Shown in pieces: positions 16,514 to 24,837 of a DNA stretch of 64,000 nucleotides. Where the stretch lies: positions 1,984,001-2,048,000 of the forward strand of contig NZ_BNEL01000003.1 in NCBI RefSeq assembly GCF_018327685.1, written 5' to 3'. The notes beneath the pieces were generated by a model that did no database searches, was not told where the DNA came from, and saw only the letters and a program-made list of their open reading frames with translations. The stretch's first letter is position 1; every line of letters begins with the position of its first letter. The translations under genes were made by a program, and so were the position numbers. Source of the stretch: Streptomyces sp. TS71-3 (GTDB lineage: Bacteria > Actinomycetota > Actinomycetes > Streptomycetales > Streptomycetaceae).

Positions 16514-18405
16514 CGTCCTCCCGTCCGGACTCGGGGCGGGGTTCCGGTTCCCGTGGCGCTCCGGACCCGCTCGGGGCTTCGGACTCGCCCGGTGTCCCCG
16601 ATTCGCCAGGTGTTCCGGATACGCCCGGCGCTTCGGACTCTCCCGGTGTTGCGGATTCGCCTTCCCCTTCGGACCTGCCAGGTGTTCCGCCTCCGGACCT
16701 GCCGGGTGTTCGGGATTCGCCCGCCCTTCCGGGCCCGCCCGGTGGTCCGGACCCGTCCGGCGACCCGCGCACATCCGGCGCTCCGGTCACCCCGGGCGCC
16801 CCGCGCCCCGCTGACGAGGCCCGCCGCGCCCTGCGCGAGGCACGGCGTGCGCTGGCGGAGGCGCGGAGGCGAGGGGGCTCGGGGGCTTCGGTCGCGTCGG
16901 TCGGGGGCGGAGGTGGAGGTGGGAGGACTGGCGGGGCGTCTGGTGAGGCCGGTGAGCCTGAGGGGTTGGGGGCGGCCGGTGGTCTCGGGGGTTCCAGTGA
17001 CCGCGCGGTGGCTGGTGACGGCCCGGTGCCCGGTGACCGCGCAGACGCCGGTGACCGCCAGGCGTCCGGTGACCGCCCGATGTCCGGCGCCCGCGGGAGG
17101 CCCGGTGGCGCCAACGCAACCGAAGCCGGTCGCGTCCGCCGGGCCGAGGGCGACGGCGGGGCGCGCACATGGTGGGGCGACGCCTGGATCGCCGCGCTGG
17201 AGGCCGGTGCCCTCGATCCCGCGCGGCTGGCGCGGGGCCGGGCCTACGCGGGACGGGGGCAGGTGGGGGACGTCAGCGTGACACCGGGACGGCTGCTCGC
17301 GTACGTGCAGGGCAGCAGGCCGCGCCCGTACCGCGCGCAGGTCCGCCTGCGGCTGCTGCCGGACGAGGCCTGGGAGGAGTTCCTGGACGCCGCGGCCGAG
17401 CACCCCGGGCACATCGCCGCACTCCTCGACCGGGACCTGCCGCACTCGCTGGCCGAGCACGGCCCCGGCCTGCTTCCCGGACCGGGCGACCTCGAACCGC
17501 AGTGCAGCTGCCCCGACTCGGGCCGCCCCTGCAAGCACGCCGCGGCGCTCTGCTACCGCACGGCCCGGCTGCTCGACGAGGACCCGTTCCTCCTGCTGCT
17601 CCTGCGCGGCCGCGGCGAGCGGGAACTCCTCGACACCCTCGCCCGCCGGCACGCGACCCGCACCGCCCGCGCGGCCCAGGCCGCGTGGGGCCCCGCGCCG
17701 CTCCCGGGCGTGCCCGCGGAGGACCTGTACGGCGCGGCCCCGCCGGGCCCCCTCCCGCCGCCGCTGCCCGCGCCGAAGACGCCCGAGCACCCGCCCGCGT
17801 ACCCCGCCACCCCCGGCGGCCCCGACCCACTGGCACTGGACCAGTTGGCGACCGACGCCGCGGCCCGCGCGCACGCCCTGCTCACCACCGGCCGCGACCC
17901 CGTGGCCGACCTGACGCTGTGGCAGGACGCCGTGCGGCTCGCCGCCGCCCGCCCCGGCTCGGGCCTGACGGCCGGCACCCGCGGCCTGTACGCGGACCTG
18001 GCGGAGGCCACCGGCCGGAGCACCGGCGAGCTGGCCCGGGCGGTCGCGGCCTGGCGGCAGGGCGGCGCCGAGGGCCTCGCGGTGCTGGAGGAGCCCTGGG
18101 ACCCGCCGGCCGGCCGGTTCGACCGCGCCCGCCCCGCGCTGCTGGCCGCGGGCCTGCCCGTCTTCCGGCCCTGGCGCAACCACCTGACCCACCCCCGCGG
18201 CCACATCCAGCTCCGCCTCGGCCGGGACGGCCTGTGGTACGGCTACGAGTCCGAGCCGGGCCGGGAGAACTGGTGGCCGCGCGGCGGCCCCGGCCTGGAC
18301 CCCGTGGACGCCCTCTCCAGCCTGGTCGACCCCCACGGCCCCGACCGCCAGGACCCCGGCACCCACCACGCGGGCCCCGGCGGCCTCGGCGCCCCCGACG
18401 ACTGA
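16510..18405 (+). CDS. SWIM zinc-finger protein
   Basis: 631-residue partner of the SNF2 helicase, translationally coupled by ATGA. The SWIM motif is CSCPDSGRPCKHAAALCY near residues 332-349 (CxC...CxH), preceded by DVSVTPGRLLAYVQGSRPRPY, the usual pre-SWIM segment. The first 210 residues are low complexity, including a run of degenerate (S/D)-S-P-G-V-(P/A)-D repeats at about 15-60 and a short coiled coil ARRALREARRALAEARRR near 104-121. SWIM domains bind DNA or protein, and such helicase/SWIM pairs are widespread in actinobacteria. The N-terminal extension is probably disordered. Confidence 0.92.
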   Translation: MTSSRPDSGRGSGSRGAPDPLGASDSPGVPDSPGVPDTPGASDSPGVADSPSPSDLPGVPPPDLPGVRDSPALPGPPGGPDPSGDPRTSGAPVTPGAPRPADEARRALREARRALAEARRRGGSGASVASVGGGGGGGRTGGASGEAGEPEGLGAAGGLGGSSDRAVAGDGPVPGDRADAGDRQASGDRPMSGARGRPGGANATEAGRVRRAEGDGGARTWWGDAWIAALEAGALDPARLARGRAYAGRGQVGDVSVTPGRLLAYVQGSRPRPYRAQVRLRLLPDEAWEEFLDAAAEHPGHIAALLDRDLPHSLAEHGPGLLPGPGDLEPQCSCPDSGRPCKHAAALCYRTARLLDEDPFLLLLLRGRGERELLDTLARRHATRTARAAQAAWGPAPLPGVPAEDLYGAAPPGPLPPPLPAPKTPEHPPAYPATPGGPDPLALDQLATDAAARAHALLTTGRDPVADLTLWQDAVRLAAARPGSGLTAGTRGLYADLAEATGRSTGELARAVAAWRQGGAEGLAVLEEPWDPPAGRFDRARPALLAAGLPVFRPWRNHLTHPRGHIQLRLGRDGLWYGYESEPGRENWWPRGGPGLDPVDALSSLVDPHGPDRQDPGTHHAGPGGLGAPDD

Positions 18406-18424
18406 CGGCGAGACGCGCCTCGTT

Positions 18425-18449
18425 CTTGACTGACCCATCCAGAACAGGG
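18425..18449 (+). promoter_or_regulatory. Promoter/operator of the truncated LLM gene
   Basis: TTGACT (-35-like) overlaps an inverted repeat ACCCATCC-N7-GGTGGGT. Similar TTGACTGAC-containing operators occur before TetR-controlled genes in Streptomyces; the assignment is from general pattern only. Confidence 0.4.
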
Positions 18450-18517
18450 TGGGTTGTGGGCGGGCGGTCAGGAACTCCGCTGGTCATCCTGCGGGGTAAC
18501 GGGGAAGGAAGACCGTT

Positions 18518-18826
18518 ATGTTCATCGGACGAACCGGTCTGTGGAGTGTGGAACTGCGTACGCGGCATGCCTCACAGGTGCATGACGCTGCAGCCGAACT
18601 GGACGAGCACGGTTGGGGAGCCCTCTGGACCCCGGGCTTGGCAGGCGGAGACATCATCGCCGACGCGGAGCGGCTGCTGAAGGCCACCAGCAACGCCGCC
18701 GTCGCCATCGGAGTGCAGAGCATCTGGGGCTACTCGGCGACCGAACCGATTGCCGAACGTGTCCGACTCCGGCAAACCCACGGACGTCGATTCCTGCTGG
18801 GCCTTGGTGTCAGCGACGCGGGGTGA
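18518..18826 (+). pseudogene. Truncated LLM-class F420-dependent oxidoreductase
   Basis: The ATG at 18518 (GGAAGGAAG upstream) starts a typical LLM N-terminus: GRTGLWSVELRT, then AAELDEHGWGALWTPGL and RFLLGLGVSD, matching luciferase-like F420 oxidoreductases. It stops after 102 residues, whereas the family is about 280-300. Similarity ends abruptly after GLGVSDAG and the downstream bases do not continue the family in any frame. The 3' two thirds has been replaced, which marks a recombination junction with the following accessory region. The product is unlikely to be functional. Confidence 0.75.
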
Positions 18827-18952
18827 GGCAGCAGCCCGAGCCGCTGTCCGCGCTGCTCCCCCCTCCTCTCCGGGAGCCCTCTGCTCAACTCCGCTCTGGC
18901 CGCTCCATCTCGCACTGGCTTCTGAGGCGTGGTTGAGATGGCGACCTTCGTT

Positions 18953-21076
18953 TCAGTCCGTGCCGGCCTTGATCTGCCGCCGTGCGGGCCGGGGGCGGCA
19001 CTCGACGAGGAGAAGGGCGATGTCGTCGCTGCTGTGCGGGCTCACGGTGGCCTCGGCCCGTTTGATGATCGTGTCGGCCAGCATGCCGAGTTCTTCCGGT
19101 CCCGCTGTGGAGATCTCCTCGGCGAGCCGGTCGATCGCGGTGCCCAGATCGGTTCCGGGCCGTTCGACGAGCCCGTCGGTGTAGAGGGCGAGGAGGGCTC
19201 CCGGTGGCAGGTCGAACTCCATCGTGTTGTAGCGCACGTCCGGCTCGACGCCCAGCAGCAAGCCGGACGCCCTGTCCAGCACCTCGGCGGTACCGTCAGG
19301 ATGGCGCAGGATCGGGGGCGGATGGCCGGCGGACGCCAGCATGACCCGGTGCCGGGGAAGGTCGATGTGGGCGTAGGCACAGCTACAGAAGAGATCGCTG
19401 TTCATCTCCATGAGGAGCCGGTTCGTCCTTGAGAGGATCTCGTCCGGGGACGCGCCGACTCGGGCGTGGGTGTGCACGGCGGTACGAACCTGTCCCATGA
19501 CGGCCGCCGCTTGGACGCTGTGGCCCTGAACGTCGCCGATCACCGCTCCCACGACGGACTCGCCGAAGTCGATCAGGTCGTAGAAGTCGCCTCCCACTTC
19601 CAGGGTGTGTGTGGCGGGACGGTAGCGGGCGACCACGTTGAGCTTGCCCGGCTGTGGCAGTCGGCGCGGGAGCAACCCGTCTTGGAGGCCCCGTGCGGCC
19701 TGGGCGTTGGAGTCGTGGAGGCGTGCGCGTTCGAGTGCCTGCGCGATCATGCCGGCCAGTGAGGTCAGTTCGGCGCGCTGGTCGGGGGGGAAGGGGCGTG
19801 GCCGGTCGTATCCGAGGACACAGCATCCGATGGTCCGTCCTGACACTGTCAGCGGCAGGAAGGCGAAAGCTCCCATGTTGCCGTAGTGCGGGTGGTGTGG
19901 GAAGTCGCGGATCAGGTCCGAGGTGTCGGAGTAGAACACGGGCACCCCTGTCTCGATCGCCCGGATTCCGGCGGTCTGGGATGCCAGGGGAAGGCCGTTG
20001 AAGTACGTCGGCATCTCGGGAGGGAAGCCGCCGGAGCCGACGACCTGGAGCCGTCCCTCGTCGGCCGTGAGCAGGGCGAGGCCCTGGGCGTCGAGGACCT
20101 GCATCATCTGCTCCGTCAAGGAACCGGTCAGTTCCTGCACGCTCACGGCACGCGTGAGCGCGGACGCGAGGTGCAGAAGGTGGAAGAGCGTACCGGCACG
20201 GGCCGGTGCGTCGGGCAGCGAGTCGGTGGCCGGATCCGTCGGGCCGCCGGGGGTGTCCGTCGGCCTGATGCGCATGCTGATGCCGGTGGTGTCGGGATAC
20301 AGCAGGAACGACAGCCACGTGCCATCCGGCCGGGCGGCGGTGAAGCCGGTGGGCACGCGGCTGAAGAGGGCCGCGAGATAGGCGTTCTCGTAGGAGGGAT
20401 CGGTCAGCCAGGGCAGCACCTCCCAGGGCCGGTGGCCAAGCAGCTCGACGCGGTCACATCCGAGCAGGCCGGCTGCTGTGCCGTTGAGGAAGGTGACGCG
20501 GCCGTGCAGGTCCAGAGCGCAGAAGCCTTCACCAAGGCGCTCGACGAGGTCGGCCGCGGGGTGGTCGTACCGCGTCGGCGGCGTCTCCATGGCGAGCGGA
20601 GTGGCCCTCGGACGCACCGGGCTGCCCCGTGCCTCGGCCGCGCGCAGTCCCCGGGCGATCAGGTCGGCGGCCTGCGCTATCTCGCGCGTCTCGACGGCGG
20701 GCAACTCCTGGGAACGGCCACCGGGCCAGAGCATCAGGACGGCGCCCCAGCAGACGCCGTCGACGAGGACCGGAACGACGTACATGGCCACCGGGTAGGG
20801 GAAGGCGAGCGCCGTGCGCGGGAAGCGCCTGGCCAGCTCCTGCTGGTCGGCGAGCCACACCGGACCGCACGACCGAGCTGCCTCGGCCACCGGTACGGGG
20901 GCTGCCAGCGCCACCCGTGACCACGGGACCACCAGCCTGCTGGGCACTCCGGTCACGGTCGTCATCATCAGCATCTTCCGCTCCGGGACCCTCAGATACA
21001 GCGCCCCAAGATGAGCGCCGACGGTCCGCGTGGCCCGGTCGAGCAACTTGTCCACCTCGGCCGTCTCCGGCGCCAT
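18953..21076 (-). CDS. SpoIIE/RsbU-type PP2C phosphatase with GAF and PAS domains
   Basis: Predicted regulator of an anti-sigma/anti-anti-sigma switch, 707 residues. I use the ATG at 21076 with GAGG eight bases upstream; a GTG at 21100 is an alternative start. Domains in order: an N-terminal GAF-like region (residues 5-145), a PAS-like domain (about 165-270; GFCALDLHGRVTFLNGTAAGLLG), a GAF domain (about 290-445), and a C-terminal PP2C_SIG domain (about 465-705). The phosphatase domain has ARYRPATHTLEVGGDFYDLI, GDVQGH, SAGHPPPIL, LALYTDGLVE and SSDDIALLLVE, so its metal ligands appear intact. It is monocistronic. Confidence 0.92.
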   Translation of the reverse strand: MAPETAEVDKLLDRATRTVGAHLGALYLRVPERKMLMMTTVTGVPSRLVVPWSRVALAAPVPVAEAARSCGPVWLADQQELARRFPRTALAFPYPVAMYVVPVLVDGVCWGAVLMLWPGGRSQELPAVETREIAQAADLIARGLRAAEARGSPVRPRATPLAMETPPTRYDHPAADLVERLGEGFCALDLHGRVTFLNGTAAGLLGCDRVELLGHRPWEVLPWLTDPSYENAYLAALFSRVPTGFTAARPDGTWLSFLLYPDTTGISMRIRPTDTPGGPTDPATDSLPDAPARAGTLFHLLHLASALTRAVSVQELTGSLTEQMMQVLDAQGLALLTADEGRLQVVGSGGFPPEMPTYFNGLPLASQTAGIRAIETGVPVFYSDTSDLIRDFPHHPHYGNMGAFAFLPLTVSGRTIGCCVLGYDRPRPFPPDQRAELTSLAGMIAQALERARLHDSNAQAARGLQDGLLPRRLPQPGKLNVVARYRPATHTLEVGGDFYDLIDFGESVVGAVIGDVQGHSVQAAAVMGQVRTAVHTHARVGASPDEILSRTNRLLMEMNSDLFCSCAYAHIDLPRHRVMLASAGHPPPILRHPDGTAEVLDRASGLLLGVEPDVRYNTMEFDLPPGALLALYTDGLVERPGTDLGTAIDRLAEEISTAGPEELGMLADTIIKRAEATVSPHSSDDIALLLVECRPRPARRQIKAGTD

Positions 21077-21310
21077 GGTGCTGTCCTCGCCTCCGTCCAC
21101 GTCCTCGCCTCACCTGTAACCCTCATGGCTTTCGTAATGTTTTGTCTATTTTAGCGATGGGCTTTCGCCGTAGTCACTGCCGGGCGGTCCCGTCGAGCCC
21201 CGGCTTGGACGCTGTGCTCAGGGGCGCTCACGGTCGGATCACCTCGGCGGTCCGGACGGTGGTCCGACCGGCGGGGATACTGTGGCGGTATCCGACTCGA
21301 CGGAGCCCTT

Positions 21311-22951
21311 ATGCCGCTCAGCGCCAGCCCCGACCTCGTACTGCCGTCCGAGGCTGTCGGGCCCCTGGTGCGCGGGATCGGCGTGCTGCGTGCGCTGGAC
21401 GCGGTCGCAGGACGGGCGAGCCTGGGGGAGCTGGCGCAGACCACACAGAGCACCAGGGCCACGGTTGAGCGTGTTGTGGCCACGTTGGCTCGGATGGATT
21501 ACGTCAGGTTGGACGGCCGGGACGTGGTTCTCGCACCCGGAGCCATGCGGCTCCCCAACGCGTACCTGTCCGCACTGCGCCTACCTGATCTGCTCGGGAC
21601 AGCTCTTGAGGGGCTTGCCGCCGACCTCGACGTCACGGCGACGCTGGCCGTGGCGGATGGAGTCGGCATGCGGCTCGTGGCCCAGGCTGCCGCGCGTTCT
21701 CGCCTGGTGGCGCTGTCCCTGCCGCTGGGGGTGCGGTTGCCTGTGGCGAGTACCGCTGCCGGTGCGGTGTTCGCGGCGTTGTGGGACGGGGGGCAGTGGG
21801 AACGTTGGCGGGCGGAGACGGAGAAGCAGGAGGAGTCAGGAGCGGGAACGGAGTCGGACATGGAGCGCTTCACCGAGCGTGTGCGCGCGGCTGCCGAGCA
21901 GGGGTGGGCACTGGACGATCAGTGGCTGGAGCCGGGCCTGGTCGCACTCGCCGCTCCTGTGCGCGACCGCTCGGGTGGCCCCCTCGGCGTGGTGAACCTG
22001 GTCGGCCACACGCCGCGGTACAGCGCCGCCGAGCTGCGTGAGAAGGGGTTGCCCAGGCTCCTGAGTGCCACCCGCGACATGGACGAGGCGCTGCTCGGGA
22101 CCGGCCTCGCCCCGGTGCCCGAGGGCCTGGGTGCGTCACCGTTCGAGGAGCTGGACGAGCAGGTGCCGGCGGAGGATTTCCTGCGCTCTCTCGCCCGCGG
22201 GCTGGCCGTGCTGGGAAGCTTCGGGTCCGAGCGTGCCGAGATGTCACTGAGCGAGGCCGCGGGTGCCACCGGCCTTGCCCGTGCCACCACCCGGCGTGCG
22301 CTGATCACCCTGGAGTCGTTGGGGTACGTCGAGGCACGCGGGCGCCGCTTCCGGCCCACGCCCCAGGTTCTCGACCTGGGGTGCGCTGTGCTGTCGCGGA
22401 CGTCTCTGTCGCACCTGGCGCAGCCGCACCTCACCGCGCTCTGCGAACGGGTCGGCGACTCCGTGTCGCTCGCGGTGCTGGACGGTGACCAGGTCCGGTA
22501 CATCGCGCGGGCCGCCGTCACCCGCATCATGTCGGTGCACATCACGGTCGGCACCCGCCTCCCCGCCTTCGCTACGTCCTTGGGACGGGTGCTGCTGGCA
22601 GGCCTGACGCCTGAGGCGCGACGCGCGCTCCTCGGGCGCAGTGCACCGGAGCCCCGCACACCGCACACGGTGACTGATCCTGGAGAGCTGGCGGCCCTCG
22701 TCGAGCGCGCCGCCCAGGAGGGCTACGCGTGGGTCGAGGAGGAGTTGGAGGGCGGGCTCCGCTCCCTCGCCGTTCCCGTGCGTGATCGCAGCGGCATGGT
22801 GACGGGAGCGGTCAACGTCGCCATGCACACGAGCAGGCGCAGCGTGGACCAGTGCCGGACGGAGGTACTGCCCGCGCTCGTGGACACGGCCTCGGCCATC
22901 GAGGCGGACCTGCACCTCGTCAGCCGTCACGCGCGTGTCCCTTCGGCGTGA
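21311..22951 (+). CDS. Tandem IclR-family regulator (two IclR modules fused)
   Basis: 546-residue protein containing two complete IclR units. Module 1 (residues about 18-265) has a winged helix (GIGVLRALDAVAGRASLGEL, then STRATVERVVATL) and an effector domain (LPVASTAAGAVFAALW, GLVALAAPVRDRSGGPLGVVNL). Module 2 (about 290-540) repeats this (GLAVLGSFGSERAEMSLSEAA, ARATTRRALITLESLGYV, LPAFATSLGRVLLAG, GLRSLAVPVRDRSGMVTGAVNVAMH). Single IclR proteins are about 250 residues. Tandem forms occur in actinobacteria near aromatic catabolism. The neighbouring tannase-like hydrolase and aromatic-acid transporter suggest it senses a phenolic acid. Confidence 0.92.
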   Translation: MPLSASPDLVLPSEAVGPLVRGIGVLRALDAVAGRASLGELAQTTQSTRATVERVVATLARMDYVRLDGRDVVLAPGAMRLPNAYLSALRLPDLLGTALEGLAADLDVTATLAVADGVGMRLVAQAAARSRLVALSLPLGVRLPVASTAAGAVFAALWDGGQWERWRAETEKQEESGAGTESDMERFTERVRAAAEQGWALDDQWLEPGLVALAAPVRDRSGGPLGVVNLVGHTPRYSAAELREKGLPRLLSATRDMDEALLGTGLAPVPEGLGASPFEELDEQVPAEDFLRSLARGLAVLGSFGSERAEMSLSEAAGATGLARATTRRALITLESLGYVEARGRRFRPTPQVLDLGCAVLSRTSLSHLAQPHLTALCERVGDSVSLAVLDGDQVRYIARAAVTRIMSVHITVGTRLPAFATSLGRVLLAGLTPEARRALLGRSAPEPRTPHTVTDPGELAALVERAAQEGYAWVEEELEGGLRSLAVPVRDRSGMVTGAVNVAMHTSRRSVDQCRTEVLPALVDTASAIEADLHLVSRHARVPSA

Positions 22952-22993
22952 CGGCACGGCACGGGACGCCGTCTCGTCACCGTGCCGTGCCGT
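22951..22993. terminator. Bidirectional terminator, 14-bp perfect stem
   Basis: ACGGCACGGCACGG at 22951-22964 is the exact reverse complement of 22980-22993, with a 15-base loop. It lies between the convergent iclR and tannase genes. Confidence 0.75.
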
Positions 22994-23003
22994 GCCGTAC
23001 GGC

Positions 23004-24770
23004 TCAGCCGCGGCGCGCCGCGGCTGAGCACACCCAACGGCCGTGGTCCCAGGCGCACTGCTGCTGGTAGCCCGAGCGGAACGTGCCCAGCCAGGCGATG
23101 CGGTCGTCGTGTTCCGTGGCCGGCTGCCTCGCGGTGTAACTGGAGGCTCGGTTGTTCGGCCCTCCGGTCGTGTTCACGGCGATCAGGGGGTACGGGTAGA
23201 CGGGCCTGGTCGCCGTGGTCTTGCCCTCGTGCGTGCTGCGCGTGACGAGTCGGGTGGGTGCCTTGCCGTGTTCGACCCAGCCGATGGCCGCACCCAGGGC
23301 ATCGAACTGGTCCGGGCCTTGTCCTCCGGTGCAGTGCGCCATGCCGGGCAGCATGAAAAGGCGGGCGAACGCGCTGGTCTTCGCGCTGCCTCCCATGGCG
23401 TCCTGGACTGCTCGGTAGTAGGCGATGGTGCCCACCGGGGAGATCGCCGGATCCGCGTAGCCGTGCCAGAGGATCAGCTTTCCACCCGATGCCGAGAAGC
23501 GGCCGAGGTCGGGGTCGGTGGCATCGTAGATTCCGGCGTTCTCCCCCATGATCCTGGCGAACTCGGCCCGGGTGAAGGACAGATCGCTCAGGTCCTCGCC
23601 CGGCCGTGGCTCGGAGTGGACCATGAACCGCCAGGTGCTGGTGGCGATCTGGCTGGCAAGGGTCTGCTCGCCGGGGTGGACGGGGACGATCCAGCTCTTC
23701 CAGTTCAGCTCCGATCCAGGGAGCTGCCACCCGGGATAGAGCAGCGCGCCGTTGCCGTCGCGCGGCCCCTCGTAGAGCTTGGAGACGGCGGTGGCCTGGC
23801 CGCGGGTCAGGCAGAAAGCGCGGGTGGAGGAGCGGTGGCCGTCCTGGCACATCAGTTGGGATGGTTCGAAGTCGCACGCTCGCGGGTCGGCCAGCAGGCC
23901 GTCCTGCGTTCCGTCGTCGTTGTCGCAGGCGGCCACCACGGCCTTGTGCAGCGGGGCCAGGTCCTCCGCGGTGAGCAGCGGACGGCCGTCGCTGCCGACG
24001 TTCGCCTTGGCGTTCCATCCCTGGTACCAGACGTTGAGCGCGGTGAGGACGGAGGCCGGGGCCCCGGACACGATGCCATCGAAGTCATCGGGATAGCGCT
24101 GCGCCTCGGTGAGGCCCTGGTGGCCCCCCTGGGAACAGCCGTCGAAGTACGAGTACCGCGCCGGCGTGCCGTAGAAGGCACGGATGATGTGGTGTGCGGC
24201 GAGGGCGAGTTTGTGGTCCGACGCATAGCCGAAGTCGGCTCGCAAGGTGGGATCGGTACCGAAGGCCGCGTTGAATCCGCCGGCGCCCTGGTGGCCCTCG
24301 TTGCTCGATGCGACAGCGAACGTGCCGTTGGTCAGGGGTACACAGCCCTCGGAGGCCGGGGCGTCCACCGACACCGTGCCGCAGTAGCCGCCGCAGCCGG
24401 TCTGAAGGTACCGCTGATGCCAGGTGCGCGTGGGCAGCAGCAGCTCGAACCGCACCTGCGGCGCGATGGTGCCGGTGACCCGGCAGGCCTCCCAGTGGCC
24501 GAGCTTGTTGTCGTCCGCCCTGACGTCGGCGGCCGAGTCGACGAAGGTCGGTGCGCCCTCGACTCCGGCCAGATCGAGACCGGTCAAGCCGGCGCACTCC
24601 GTGGCGGGTGCGGTGGCGCGCGCGGTGCTCGCGCCGCGGTGTCCCTCACGGGCTGCGCCGTCGTGGGCGGGGACGCCGACGACTCCGATACCGACGAGCA
24701 GAAGCAAGGCGACGATGCCACTGCCAAGGAGTCCGGCCCGGGGCGGCCACTTCCGATACAAGGCTGTCAT
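23004..24770 (-). CDS. Secreted tannase/feruloyl esterase family protein
   Basis: Extracellular esterase releasing phenolic acids such as gallate or ferulate from plant esters, 588 residues. The start is the ATG at 24770 with AAGGGA upstream. A signal anchor follows (GLLGSGIVALLLLVGIGVVGV, residues 13-33). The tannase fold shows paired cysteines, the nucleophile elbow YFDGCSQGGHQG (Ser in CSQGG) near residue 203, a late LILWHGYADPAISP segment with the Asp, and PGMAHC with the His. The Cys next to the Ser and the Cys after the His form the disulphide typical of this family. Divided from the tandem IclR gene by a strong terminator; the MFS gene next door is on the same strand. Confidence 0.9.
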   Translation of the reverse strand: MTALYRKWPPRAGLLGSGIVALLLLVGIGVVGVPAHDGAAREGHRGASTARATAPATECAGLTGLDLAGVEGAPTFVDSAADVRADDNKLGHWEACRVTGTIAPQVRFELLLPTRTWHQRYLQTGCGGYCGTVSVDAPASEGCVPLTNGTFAVASSNEGHQGAGGFNAAFGTDPTLRADFGYASDHKLALAAHHIIRAFYGTPARYSYFDGCSQGGHQGLTEAQRYPDDFDGIVSGAPASVLTALNVWYQGWNAKANVGSDGRPLLTAEDLAPLHKAVVAACDNDDGTQDGLLADPRACDFEPSQLMCQDGHRSSTRAFCLTRGQATAVSKLYEGPRDGNGALLYPGWQLPGSELNWKSWIVPVHPGEQTLASQIATSTWRFMVHSEPRPGEDLSDLSFTRAEFARIMGENAGIYDATDPDLGRFSASGGKLILWHGYADPAISPVGTIAYYRAVQDAMGGSAKTSAFARLFMLPGMAHCTGGQGPDQFDALGAAIGWVEHGKAPTRLVTRSTHEGKTTATRPVYPYPLIAVNTTGGPNNRASSYTARQPATEHDDRIAWLGTFRSGYQQQCAWDHGRWVCSAAARRG

Positions 24771-24837
24771 GGATTTCCCTTCTGTGGAGCGTGAGCGTCG
24801 GAGGGTGCGTCGTCGTGCATGGAGGACGTCTTGGCGA

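Noticed and set aside
18929..20920. Plus-strand frames over the SpoIIE-type phosphatase
   Set aside because: Antisense to a gene with intact PAS/GAF/PP2C motifs; no protein family resemblance.
22951..22993. Single repeat unit of a CRISPR array
   Set aside because: It is one 14-bp inverted repeat between convergent genes with no spacers or further copies; a terminator is the simpler reading. No CRISPR array was found in the window.
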